DNA of 64,000 nt from Emiliania huxleyi CCMP1516 (taxonomy: Eukaryota > Haptophyta > Isochrysidales > Noelaerhabdaceae), in contig NW_005198244.1 of NCBI RefSeq assembly GCF_000372725.1, positions 1,677,841 through 1,741,840 of the forward strand. The letters run 5' to 3'. Shown here piece after piece: positions 32,001 to 42,010 of this stretch. The notes under the pieces were generated by a model that did no database searches, was not told the DNA's origin, and saw only the letters and a list, made by a program, of their open reading frames with translations. A program made the translations under genes and the position numbers. Each line of letters opens with the position of its first letter. Position 1 is the first letter of the stretch.

Positions 32001-35000
32001 CTCGNNNNNNNNNNNNNNNNNNNNNNNNNNNNNNNNNNNNNNNNNNNNNNNNNNNNNNNNNNNNNNNNNNNNNNNNNNNNNNNNNNNNNNNNNNNNNNNN
32101 NNNNNNNNNNNNNNNNNNNNNNNNNNNGCAAGCAGCAGCGGCGTTCGCCGCGCAGAATCGTGCGAAGCATGCGCGTAGCCGTTGCGTCACCGCCGCCCGC
32201 ATCGCGTCCGCGCCGGCTGCCGCCCGGACATAGACCGCTTGCAGGCTGCGGAAGGCGCGAGCGAGGCGCGCGCGCCGGCTGGCGGCGGAGGCACGGTAAA
32301 AAGTGGCGGACGCCGCCTCGAGCGACCGGACTCGGCTGACCCACAGCCGCAAGGCTGCGTGCGTGGCCGCCGCCGACACGCGCGACCGCACCCGATCGAG
32401 GCCACGTCTCCGCCGGGCGTGGGTGGCGAACCTGTCGAGCGCGAGCGCGAGGGCGTGGAGCGACGCGGCGTGCCTTCGCGCCTCGCCGGCCGCTCGTGCA
32501 GCTGCGCTCGCACGCAAGGCGCGCAGCCCTCGCGCGGCGGCCGCAGAATGCCAGTGAGCGGCGGCGACTCGAACGCACCGTCGGCCTGCGCCACGCTCGA
32601 AGAGATGCCGCAGAGTGCGGCGCATTGCGCGGCGGTCCTTGGAGAGGAAGAAGGACACGGAGCGCTCGGCGGAGGGCGTGGAGGCTGCGAGGGACTCGAC
32701 CGCCGCGCGCCACTGCCGCCATGAAGCGCAGAGCCGCAGCTGGGAGAGCGCCGCCGCGGCGAGGGCTGCCGTGCGAGAGCGGGCGTGGGAGGCAGCGACG
32801 GCCTCCATCCAGACGACGAGAGCGGCGGCGGTGCGCTGGCCAAACGCCACGGCGAGACGGCGCGACAGCGCGCGGCCGGCCGCAGCGCGCACCGCCCACA
32901 GCCGCAGCCGGTAGCGCGCCGCGAGAGCACGAGCCCAGTAGTCGGCGCGGCGGCGTACGAGCGCCGTGATTCTCGACGTGGCCGCCGCAGCCTTCCACCG
33001 ACGCCACGCCTTGCGCTGCGCAAAGGAGCGGCGCAAGCGCCACGCGTGCAGCGCGAGCGTTGAGCGCTCCCACCTCGCCAGACCGCCACGCTTGACCCGG
33101 GACCAGCGGTCGAAGCAAAAGGCGAGCGCCGCGCGCTGGCGGCTGGCGACGATCAGGTCGGCCTGCAAGGGAGACGGGGGAGAGGTCAGCTTGTGGGCGG
33201 CTTGGCCACCACCGCTACGGCGCCCACCTCGACTGAAGTCCGCCGCGGCAGCGGAGGCAGCGCCCTGCGACGCGCCGCGGCGGCGGCCACGCGCAACGCG
33301 TTGAAAGCGGTCGCGCGCACCCACCCGCGCCGGTGGTGGTGAGGGGCCAGCGCCAGGAAGCGGCTACGGGCAAGCTCGTCGACGAGCCGCCGCCAGCACG
33401 CAGCGAGCGACGTGTGGCGGCTGTGGCCGGCGGCGGTCGCGGTCAGCGCCGCCAGCCGCGCGCGCCGAACGCTATTCGACTTCCACCTCCCAAACCCGGC
33501 CGCGAATGCGGCGTGGCGCCTGGCGCGGGCGCGTCCCCGCGCTCGCCTCGCCGTGACGCGCCAGCAGCCAAGGGCGGCCGCCGCGCGGCGGTGGTGCATG
33601 GCCGACTCGGCGGCGGAGAGCAGCGCCGCGAGCCGGCGGCGGCGCGCCGCGTGCGCCGTCCACTGCGCGATGCGGCTGTGGAGGATGAGTGACTGCCCGT
33701 ACCCCGCTGCCACCGCGACCTGCCTCCGCCCCCTGCCGCGCAGCCATACTCTGCTGAAGGACCTCCACCCGCGTGCCAGCTGGCGGCGGCGACAAAAGCG
33801 CGCGGCGGCAGCGGAGGGCCACGGGAGAGCCAGCCACGCCGCCTCGAGCCGGCGCATGGCTCGCACTCGGCAGAGCGAACGAGCCACGAGCGACAACTGG
33901 CCGGCCGTCGACTGGGCGACGGCGAGCGCGGTGGCACAGCGGAGCCACCGGTGGAGGGACGCTCTCTGGAGGTCGAGACGCACCGCGGCCGGGTCGCTGT
34001 CGCGGCACAAATAGCCAAACGCGCGCGCCTGCACCGTCGCATCCGCCCGCCGGGCCGTCTGCAGCCGCCAGCTGCTCAGCGCTCGCCACACGGCGTCGCG
34101 CTCTGCGGCGCGGGCCTCCGTCGCTGCGGCAGCACGCTCCACTGCCGCGCGCTCGGTTGCGGCGGCGAGCTTGGCGAAGGAGCGGCGCAGCGCGAGGCTG
34201 CGAGACGCCTCCGCGGCAGCCGCCGCGCGCAGCTGCAGCCCGTGGAGCGCCGCGACCTCGATGCCCCACCGCTTGAGAGCGGCAGCTGCAACGGCGGTCC
34301 TGCCTCTCGCCACCGCCGCCCGCAGGACGCGAGTGGCGTTGGCGTGGGCAGCGAGGCGCTGCACCGCCGCATGGCTGCGCTGCCGCTTAAACAAGGTCGC
34401 CGCAATCAGCAGGCCGTTGGAGCGTCGCCAGTCGGCGAGCCAGCGGCGCCAAGGGACGGCCAAGCAGCGCCGCCGCCAGGCGCGGCCGGCGGCTGCGATG
34501 CGATCTGCCGCCGCTCCACGCGCCGCATTCGCGCGCAGCTTCCGAAGCCCACCGCTGGCGAGGCGCGCGCGGCGCATCTCGGAGATGAGGCGCCGGAGCC
34601 GAGCGTGGTGCCGCCACACGACGTACATGGCAGCGAGCAGCACGCGCCTCCTGGCCTGCAGCCCACGCTCCCGCTCGCGTCGGAGCGCCGCCGTCCGCAG
34701 CGCCGCCGCCTCCCGCGTCGCCGCCGCCGCCGCAGACTCGCTCAGCCGGCCAGATGCGCCGGCCCTGCCGGCCGACGCCCGCTCCGGCGTGAGCATGTAG
34801 TCCACCTTGGGAAAGTCCACCTTGGGGGCGGCGCCGCGGGCAGGCTGGGCGGCTGAGGCGGCCTCGGGCGCCCCCGACCCCTCGGACGCGGCAACCATGG
34901 CCACTGCGTCGTCGATGGCGGCGAGCGCGGCAGAGAGCGTCGCCGTCGACGACTTTGACGCCTGCGGCAGCGGAGAGTGCGACAGGCTCCGCGCGGCGGC

Positions 35001-36061
35001 GGCGAGCGCAGCAGAGCACGCGCTCGCGGCGAGGTCGCGAGACACGCTGCGGCTCTGGCTCTGGCTCTGGCTCTGGCCGCCCTGCCGCGGCGCGGGAGGG
35101 GCGAGGGCGAGGGTGAGGATACGTGGCATGAGGGTGAGGCGGGGGAGGGGGAGGGGGCGGGGGAGGGGGAGGGCGTCGGGCGTGGGGCAAGGGTGCGCCT
35201 CGCTGCGATCCGCCTGTGCGATGGCCGCGCCGCCGGCACTGCCATCGTCGCGCCCGCCGCCGTCGGGCTGCTCGGGTGGCGAGGAGGAGCCGCCGCGACC
35301 CGTCAGCGCAGCGAAAGCGCGCGAGATCAGCGACGCGGGCGGGGACGACGCCGGTGTTGCGGGCGACGCCGGCGCTGCGGGCGCCGCTGGCGCGGGCGCA
35401 GGCGCAGACGTGGGCGGCGGCGCGGGCGACGAGGCGGAGGAGGGCGGTGGGCGGTCGGGCGAGGGGTCGCCGGACGGCACGTGGCGAGCGACGGTGGTGC
35501 CGGGCGGGTGGTGGTGGACCAGGGGGCGCGCGAGGTGAATCGACCTGATCGGGCGAAGAGGGGGGAGGGGGGGGGGCGGGGTGTGGAGGGGCGGCGCATG
35601 GGGTGTGGGGCCCGAGTGGGCCGAGAAGGCTGGCGCCGCAGCCAAGCGACGAGGGTGCTGTCGGGAGTGCCTCGCTCCGTGTGTCCTCTCATGGCAGCAC
35701 ACACCCAAAGGCGCTGATCCAGTTCCTCTCTGCGGTGGCGCCGTGGCCGATGCAGATGGCGTCGCCGAGAGCGAAGCCAGCGGTGGCCGCCGTCTCGAGC
35801 ACGAGGTCGCCTGGGCGTCGGGGGCCACAAACGGGTGAGATGTCCCCGCGTCTGCTCTTCGGCCTCCGGCGCGGAGAGGGGAGGAGAGAGGGGAGAGGGG
35901 AGGAGAGGGGAGAGGGGAGGGGAGAGGGGAGGAGGGGAGAGGAGGGGAGAGGAGAGGATGGGGGCAAGAGGAGAGGAAGTGGGGAGGGCGGGGTGGTGGG
36001 AGGAGGGGAGGATGGTGGTGGTGGTGGTGGTGGTGTGGGGGGGGAAGGGGGGAGGGGGAGG

Positions 36062-36092
<31 letters not shown>

Positions 36093-38130
36093 CTCGCCCG
36101 GCTCTGCAGCGTGCAGCAGCGAGGTGGACGCTGCCGGAGCGGCCGGGGACCCCGCCAGCGACTCCTCCGCCAGACGGAGCCACGCCGGCGACTCGCTCGC
36201 GACCAGCTCGGGCGGGACAGCCTCGCTCTCGCCCGCCCGCTGCGCCGCAGCCTCCGCCTCCGCAGCGGCGGGCGGCCCCGAGCGCGGCTGCAGCGGGTTG
36301 AAGGTTGGCACGGGCGTGCCTCGCATCCCCGTGTAGCCTACACCACACCACTCCCCTCCGTCTGCACCGGACCTCCTCCCGCAGCCTCCGCCCTCGGCGC
36401 TGCTCCCGCCGTCGAACTCGTCGCCCTCGTCCCTGCCTTCCCCGCCTTCGCCGCCTTCGCCGCCGGAAGACGGCCTCGCGCGCGGAGGCGACCTGCCCGC
36501 GGGAGGCCTCGCCCTCGCCGCCGCCTCGCCGCCGCCGCGAGATGAGCCGGAGCCGGGCAACCGCCGCTTGCTCGCCGTCGGCCGCGCGCGCTGCGCAAGC
36601 ACGTCGGCGGCGGCCGCGGCTGCACCGCCGCCGCCGCCTCCGCCGCCTCCGCCGCCTCCGCCGCCTCCGCCGCCTCCGCCTCCGCCGCCGCGAGCCTCCC
36701 GCTGCGCTGGCGAAGGCTTCGCCTCGCGCGCGCCGCCGCGCCGCGCCACCGCCGCCTCGAAAGGGCGCGGCTGGTGCGGGGGGGACTGCGCCCACGGCAG
36801 CGGACGACCCACAGCCTGCGGGGCGGCCGCGTCGGCGAGAGGGGCGGGAGACGACGCCGCAGCGCTGCTTGAGGCTCGCGACGCGGCACGCTGCGAGGCG
36901 AGCTGCACGTACGACGAGGGGGCGCCGCTTCCGCCATCCCCGCCACCTCCGCCACCCCCGCCACCACCTTCGCCTCCGCCGTCTCCAACGCCGCCTCCTC
37001 CTCCGCTACCGCCAGGCGCGCCGCTTGCCGGAGCAGCAGCCGAGGCGGAGGCGGCGGCCCGACCCCTCCGCGCAGCCTCCCCTCCCTGAGGCTCCGGCAA
37101 GGCTTGCGGCTCGCGCGGCGGCGTCGAGAAGTTGGCGAGGAGAGCGTCGCCGTGGAGCCACGCCGCGGCGGTCCGCTCGGCCGCCGCCGCCGCCGCCGCG
37201 CTCACTGCCCGGTCGTAGGAGCGCATGTACGTCGGCACCTGTGAACAGCGTCTCATTCACAGATGGCGGTGTGAACAGGCCGTAGGAGCGCACGTAGCTC
37301 GGCACCGCTGCTGCAGAGCTGCCCGCTGCAGAGCTGCAGCGGCTACCCCTGCCGCTGCCGCCTTCGAGGCTCGACGAGGAGAGGACGGCGCGGCGGCTCG
37401 CGTAGCCGGGCGTGCCGCCGGCCGCACCTCCCCCGCTCGCTCGGCTCGGCGGCGCGGCGTGCGGCGGAGGGAGGAAGGGCTGAGGCGAGAGATTTACGCC
37501 GGGAGAAGGCGGCGCCGGCCACGACTGCGGTGTTGGCGGGGCAGGCAGAGACGACGCGTCGGGTCCGCCTCCCGCATCCTCGCCCGCGCCGGAGCTCTCC
37601 TCCGTCCCCGCCGCCTCGTCTGGCGCATACAAGTCGAACCCTTCCGGCAGCTCGAGGGCGTCGCTGTCTCCGCCGCCGCCGCCGCTGCCGTAGCCGCCGC
37701 CGTCGCCGTCGTCCCCGAGCTCGAACGGTGGCGCCTGATCGCCGCTCACGAGCCGGTCGAGGCGGTCGAGGCGGGAGAGAGGCGCGACCGCCGGCGTCCC
37801 GCTCTGCCCACTGCTCATCCGAGCGCGACCGCCGCGATGGTAGGCCACGAGCACAGCCGCGCCGTCTGGGAGCGCCGCGCCGCCGAGCGCTGATGTGCCT
37901 CCGCTTCCGTCGGAATGAGCCGACGCGACGCTCGCTGGCGGCGGCTCGGAGGCAGATTCGCGCTCCGAAGCAGTCCCAGAAACAGCGCGTCGCGAGATCC
38001 TGAGCTCCGTAGCGGATTGACGCGCTGGCGGTGGCGACGGCTGGCGCTGCTGCCCAGCCCGCTGCGCGTGCTTGGCCGCGTAGCTCTTGTTCGAGTAGTG
38101 TGGCACCATTGCCTGCGAATGAGGGCACAC
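29089..38130 (-). CDS. Giant SFI1-like centrin-binding repeat protein
   Basis: Overlapping long minus-strand frames form one gene of roughly 2,500 or more codons. The N-terminus (MCPHSQAMVPHYSNKSYAAK; MVPHYS at 38109 is an alternative start) is disordered, rich in Pro, Gly and Ser. VPTYMRSYDRAV follows a 67-bp intron (37305-37239). The centre (about 34700-32200) has many repeated helices with spaced Ala, Leu and Trp: AWRRRCLAVPWRRWLADWRR, VAAAALKRWGIEV, RASLHRWLRCATALAVAQ, QRKAWRRWKAAAATSR. These are typical of SFI1 repeats, which bind centrin at centrioles and basal bodies. The C-terminal third is Ala/Glu/Arg coiled coil, then RRAGRGLLIAWLVWRRDARL near the end. A gap interrupts it at 32005-32127. 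Exon borders are approximate. Confidence 0.65.
32005..32127. other. Assembly gap of 123 N
   Basis: Unknown bases inside the SFI1-like gene. The reading frames on both sides are both coding-like, so the gap probably hides coding sequence. Confidence 0.99.
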
Positions 38131-38582
38131 GTATTGCAGCGCTGCAGCGCCGCGGGCCGTAAAGGCCGCAGAGCGGCTTAGACTTCCGAGAGAAGAATTC
38201 GCGGCCGCGAGGCACGGGACAGGCGCGCAGGCACTAACACAGGGGAAACGAAGAAGAAAGAAATTCCCCCCTCAAGGTCTCTTGCTCCCCATACCGATCC
38301 TCCGGCCCGACGGCGGGGTGCGTGTCTTAGCTCCCCGGGCCCCCTGCCCTCTTGGATGTGACGTTGCCAACTGCCCTGTGGGTGGAGGTTAATGACCGCA
38401 CTCCAAGTGCTCCAAGTGTTCCGTGGCTGTAGCAGCAGCAGCAGCACGGCAGCAGCAGCAGCAGCAGAAGCACCACTGTGCCACTGCCGAGCAGCAGGCC
38501 CCAAGGGATGTGCACACGAATCTCTCTCCTTGGTGTAGCGAAAAAACGCTGTGCCGCTGTCGGATCACATTCATCTCTTCTC
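38131..38582. other. Intergenic with R3 copy 2 and (CAG)n
   Basis: R3 copy 2 is at about 38341-38420 (GGATGTGACGTTGCCAACTG, then CACTCCAAGTGCTCCAAGTG). It is followed at 38430-38470 by interrupted CAG triplets. No gene seen. Confidence 0.6.
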
Positions 38583-39233
38583 TCATCTACTCCCCTTCTT
38601 CAGGCCGCGGAAGGCGCCGCCCCGCTCCTCGCCGTACTTGTAAAAGGTGAAGGCGAGCCACGTCCAAAACAGGCCTGGCAACGCCAGCCAGGCGCTGCCG
38701 CTCACCTCATCCCTCACCCGCACCACCTCCACCTCTGACGGTTGCAGCACGACCGGTGCCGTGCCGGAGTGGTAGCGGCGACTGTAGAGCGCGACGTATT
38801 TTTTGTAGCCGGCGCAGCCCGGCGGCGGCGGCGCGTCGAGCCGCTCCACGTCCACACGTTGGACACAGCCATCAACCAAGCCCTGGTAGTAGACGCGGCG
38901 AAGTTCGTACACCTGCGCCCGCACAATGCCGTATGCCGGAGAGGAGGAGTTCCAATCGTTGTTGGCTACCACGTTGTCGCCGACTCTGATACTGCGCGGC
39001 GCGAGCCCGCCGAAGAGGGCCTGTCGGCGGCCCGGATCGGAACCGTCCTGCATGAGTACGGGTTGATGACGTGCCAGCGCCAGCCGAGACGCCTGAGCCG
39101 CCGGCCGGGCGTCGACCAGCAGTGCGGATGAGACGTCGACCAGCAGGGCGGAGACAAGCAGGCGTGCGTAGCCGGGAGTGCGCATTGCCTCTCCTGCGAT
39201 ATGCGCCACCTCTGTCGACCCCGAGTGCTCCAC
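38583..39233 (-). CDS. Predicted plastid membrane protein, unknown function
   Basis: A 216-residue single-exon protein. The leader contains a hydrophobic stretch (YARLLVSALLVDVSSALL; MRTPGY is an alternative start 16 codons in) followed by a transit-like segment, which fits plastid targeting in secondary algae. The body reads IRVGDNVVANNDWNSSSPAY and GIVRAQVYELRRVYYQGLVD, then a polar region. The C-terminus has one transmembrane helix (AWLALPGLFWTWLAFTFY) and a basic tail (RGLKKGSR). I do not recognise the family. The compact beta-type body with a single C-terminal anchor suggests a thylakoid or envelope accessory protein, which is an inference. Confidence 0.6.
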   Translation of the reverse strand: MEHSGSTEVAHIAGEAMRTPGYARLLVSALLVDVSSALLVDARPAAQASRLALARHQPVLMQDGSDPGRRQALFGGLAPRSIRVGDNVVANNDWNSSSPAYGIVRAQVYELRRVYYQGLVDGCVQRVDVERLDAPPPPGCAGYKKYVALYSRRYHSGTAPVVLQPSEVEVVRVRDEVSGSAWLALPGLFWTWLAFTFYKYGEERGGAFRGLKKGSR

Positions 39234-39992
39234 GCAAGAAAACTGCAGCCAGCGGCTGGTAAAAGACTAGAGTTACGGAAAAGCATGCGCGACGCTGCCT
39301 CTCTGCACCGCTCGCTCGCGGCTGCGGGAGACATGGCCGCCGATGCGGCTCGCACTCGCTCGGCGGGCCTCCGTCCCACAGCCGCCCGGGCGTGCCACGG
39401 GTCTGCCTGGCGCTGCGCTGCTCGCACGCTGCACTGCACAAAGCTGCGACAACAAGGGGAGGCTCCTGAGCTTGAGCGTTGAGCAGTGCAGCTGCGGGCG
39501 CTCGTGGGCGGCTGTGCAGTGGTGAGAGTGCCTGGTTGGAGGCGAGCTGGTGCTGCGCCAGGGTGCGCAGCATGCGCTCTTGCTCTGTGCTGAGGCATGC
39601 TGGCTGGCGCCCAACACAATGCCCTGGATACATTGCTCCACGCCGTGCTGGCTGGTGCAGTACTGCCAGTGCGCCGACTGGCGCGCAGGGTGCGCGTCGC
39701 CGCGCGTGGCACGGGTGGCTCGAGAGGCGCGGCTGTCGTTCAACCCCGCGGCGCATGTGCGCCGCGGAAGCTGCTCGACAGGCTGCGGGCATCGCTGCGG
39801 CAGAAAGCGCCCGCCCTCTGCTTTGCTTTCGCCCGCGTTTTACGACAACTTTCGGTTTATTATAGCCGCCGAACTTTACCTCGCTGTTTCTTTATAGGCG
39901 TCTCGCAGCTGCGTATTCTCGTATTATCTTCGAGTAGTTGCGTGGGGGCGGTATGTATTCTCGTATCAGTAGGTGTCGTGTCCGTGTCCACT

Positions 39993-40135
39993 AGCTCCGA
40001 GTAGAGGGGGCGTCCTTGCAGTTAAGGGGAAACCTGGTACGCGGGGCTAACCCTCGGAGAGTATTCTTTAGCTCCGAGTAGAGGGGGCGTTCCGCAGCTA
40101 GGGGAAACCCAAAGCGCAGAACTAACCCTCGGAGA
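39993..40135. repeat. 77-bp tandem repeat, two units
   Basis: Both units begin AGCTCCGAGTAGAGGGGGCG and end CTAACCCTCGGAGA. They start at 39993 and 40070. TCCGAG and CTCGGA at the ends are complementary, so each unit could form a stem. Confidence 0.8.
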
Positions 40136-40249
40136 CACGTGTTTACTTTAGGGCCCTTGCCCTGCGAATGCGCGCCCCCCCCCTAGCTAGGGGTCAGGGC
40201 TCTCTAGCCCGTAGCCCGATCCCGATCATCCGGCCCGCTGGATGCGCTT

Positions 40250-40308
40250 CTCAGCTCACCGGCCCCGCTGGATGTGAGGTTACCGACTGCACTCCAAGTG
40301 CTCCAAGT
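40250..40308 (+). repeat. Dispersed repeat family R3, copy 3
   Basis: GGATGTGAGGTTACCGACTG followed by CACTCCAAGTGCTCCAAGTA, nearly identical to the copy at 3931-3985. Confidence 0.8.
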
Positions 40309-40446
40309 AAACGAAAGAGAAAGAACCACCCGCCACCCCGGGCCCCGAAATCGCACAGTGACAGTCAGACATGCAAAGCGGTTCACCCTACTAGGAACAC
40401 AAAACACACCAAGAAACACACCACGCCCAACTCATCACACATGCCC

Positions 40447-41982
40447 TCATGGCGGACCTCCCCCCTTCTCACTCATGCCTGTCCTGGGAGCCACTGCACC
40501 GCGCACATCAGCACTGAGCCGCTCCAGCTCGTGCTCGAGGTCGGACAGCTGGGTCTGCAGCCCATCGGCCGCCCGCAACATCGCCGTCTGTCGTTGCTTC
40601 CGCTGCTCCCGCCGCTGCTGCGCCACAACCTTCTCCCGCTCCTGCTGCGCCGCCCTCTCCGCCTCCTCCTGCTGCGCCACAACCTTCTCCCGCTCCTGCT
40701 GCGCCGCCCTCTCCGCCTCCTCCTGCTGCGCCACAACCTTCTCCCGCTCCTGCTGCGCCGCCCTCTCCGCCTCCTCCTGCTGCGCCACAACCTTCTTCCG
40801 CTCCTGCTGCGCCGCCCTCTCCGCCTCCTCCTGCTGCGCCACAACCTTCTCCCGCTCCTGCTGCGCCGCCCTCTCCGCCTCCTCCTGCTGCGCCGCCCTC
40901 TCCGCCGCGAGCCTCTCCTCGGCCAGCGCCCTCTCCGCCCTCTCCGCCGCAGCGGCCGCCTCGCTCGCCGCCTGAGCCCGCTCCGCCTCCTTCGCTCGCG
41001 CCTACAGCTCGACGCATCGAACTCAGAGCGGCGTGCAAAGAGCCGACTCCTCCCTCGGCAGCGCCGCCGCCTCTGCCGCCTCCACGCGCGCCGCCGCCTC
41101 CGCCTTTGCTCTCGCCGACGCCTCTGCAGCTGCCGCCGCCTCTCTGGCCGCCTCCGCCTCCTTGGCGGACGACGCTCCCCCCGACGGCTTGAGCGGCGAG
41201 AAGAGCGCCTCGCCCGTCCCCGCCACCGCAGCGGCCGCGGCGTCTGCCGCCGAAGCGACCGCCCTCTCCAGCGTCCTCTCCACGCCCACAGACGTCCCGA
41301 GGCCGGGCAGCGACGCCTACTCGCGGCGAGGGGAAAGGGCTGAGCGGCGCGAGGCGCTACCGCCGGGGCCGCACCTCCTCTCGCGCGGCAGCGCCACCCA
41401 AAGGTCGCCCGACGCCGCCTTCTCGGCGAAGCTGATCGACCCGGCCGTCAGGGCCACCGCCACCGCCGCCTGGGCCTGCGTGAGCGAGATGAAGGGCTTC
41501 CCCTCCTCCGCCTCGCCGGCATCCGCCTACAGAGCAACTCCCTCCCTCCTCCGAGTGCGGCGCCGAGGATACACCGGCCAGTGCATCCGCGGCCGCCTTG
41601 GCAGCCTCCGATTCCGACTCCCGCTCTCGCGGCGGGCCGTCGCGCCTGCCGGCCGCCGGGGCGGGCGCGGCGGCGGGGCTGGCGGCGCCGCCGTCGCGAT
41701 CGTCGGCGACGTCCGGCGCGCCTCCCCGCCCTCCTCCCCGCCCTCCTCCCCGCCCTCCTCCCCTCCCTCCGTCCGGCCGCCACTCCTCGGGGGGGTCCGC
41801 CCGCCGCATGCCTGCGGTGCGAGCACGCAAGTGAGGAGAGTGGCTGCGGCACTCCCCCCGGCACCACGTGTGAGCGCGAGTGCGGCGAGGGCTGTGAGTG
41901 CAGCGACTAGGGTGCGGGGATGCGGCGGCGTGAAGGCCGTACGCTCGTGCTCCACATCCACATCCACATCTGCATGCTGCAT
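40447..41982 (-). CDS. Membrane-anchored coiled-coil protein with 20-residue repeats
   Basis: The start is MQHADVDVDVEHERTAF, followed by one hydrophobic segment (TLVAALTALAALALTRG), then a charged region. LISLTQAQAAVAVALTAGSI and VERTLERAVASAADAAAAAV form the middle (about 41510-41200). The last exon begins at an acceptor near 41010 and reads EAERAQAASEAAAAAERAER, then about five units of EEAERAAQQEREKVVAQQ, then DGLQTQLSDLEHELERL. This is a long coiled coil. The 60-bp repeat unit keeps the frame. There are several short introns, one near 41830 (donor after TLLT). Function is unknown. A secretory or plastid-envelope anchor with an extended rod is suggested by the layout. The start lies only 28 bp after the stop of the gene upstream. 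Confidence 0.6.
40612..40900 (-). repeat. 60-bp coding minisatellite
   Basis: Nearly identical 60-bp units encode the 20-residue coiled-coil repeat of the surrounding gene. CTGCTGCGCCGCCCTCTCCG recurs in each unit on the plus strand. Confidence 0.92.
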
Positions 41983-42010
41983 GCTGCATGCTGCATGCTG
42001 CACGCTGCAT

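Larger units (their letters stand above)
39234..40446. other. Intergenic with tandem repeat and R3 copy 3
   Basis: No convincing gene. A tandem duplication lies at 39993-40135 and R3 copy 3 at 40250-40308. Open frames around 39270-39870 have no protein-like features. Confidence 0.5.

Noticed and set aside
29108..32233. Very long plus-strand Ala/Ser/Pro-rich frames
   Set aside because: Antisense shadows of the Ala/Glu/Arg-rich SFI1-like gene in very GC-rich DNA.
40612..40900. Regular repeats that could suggest a CRISPR array
   Set aside because: Units are contiguous 60-bp coding repeats without unique spacers, in a eukaryotic gene.
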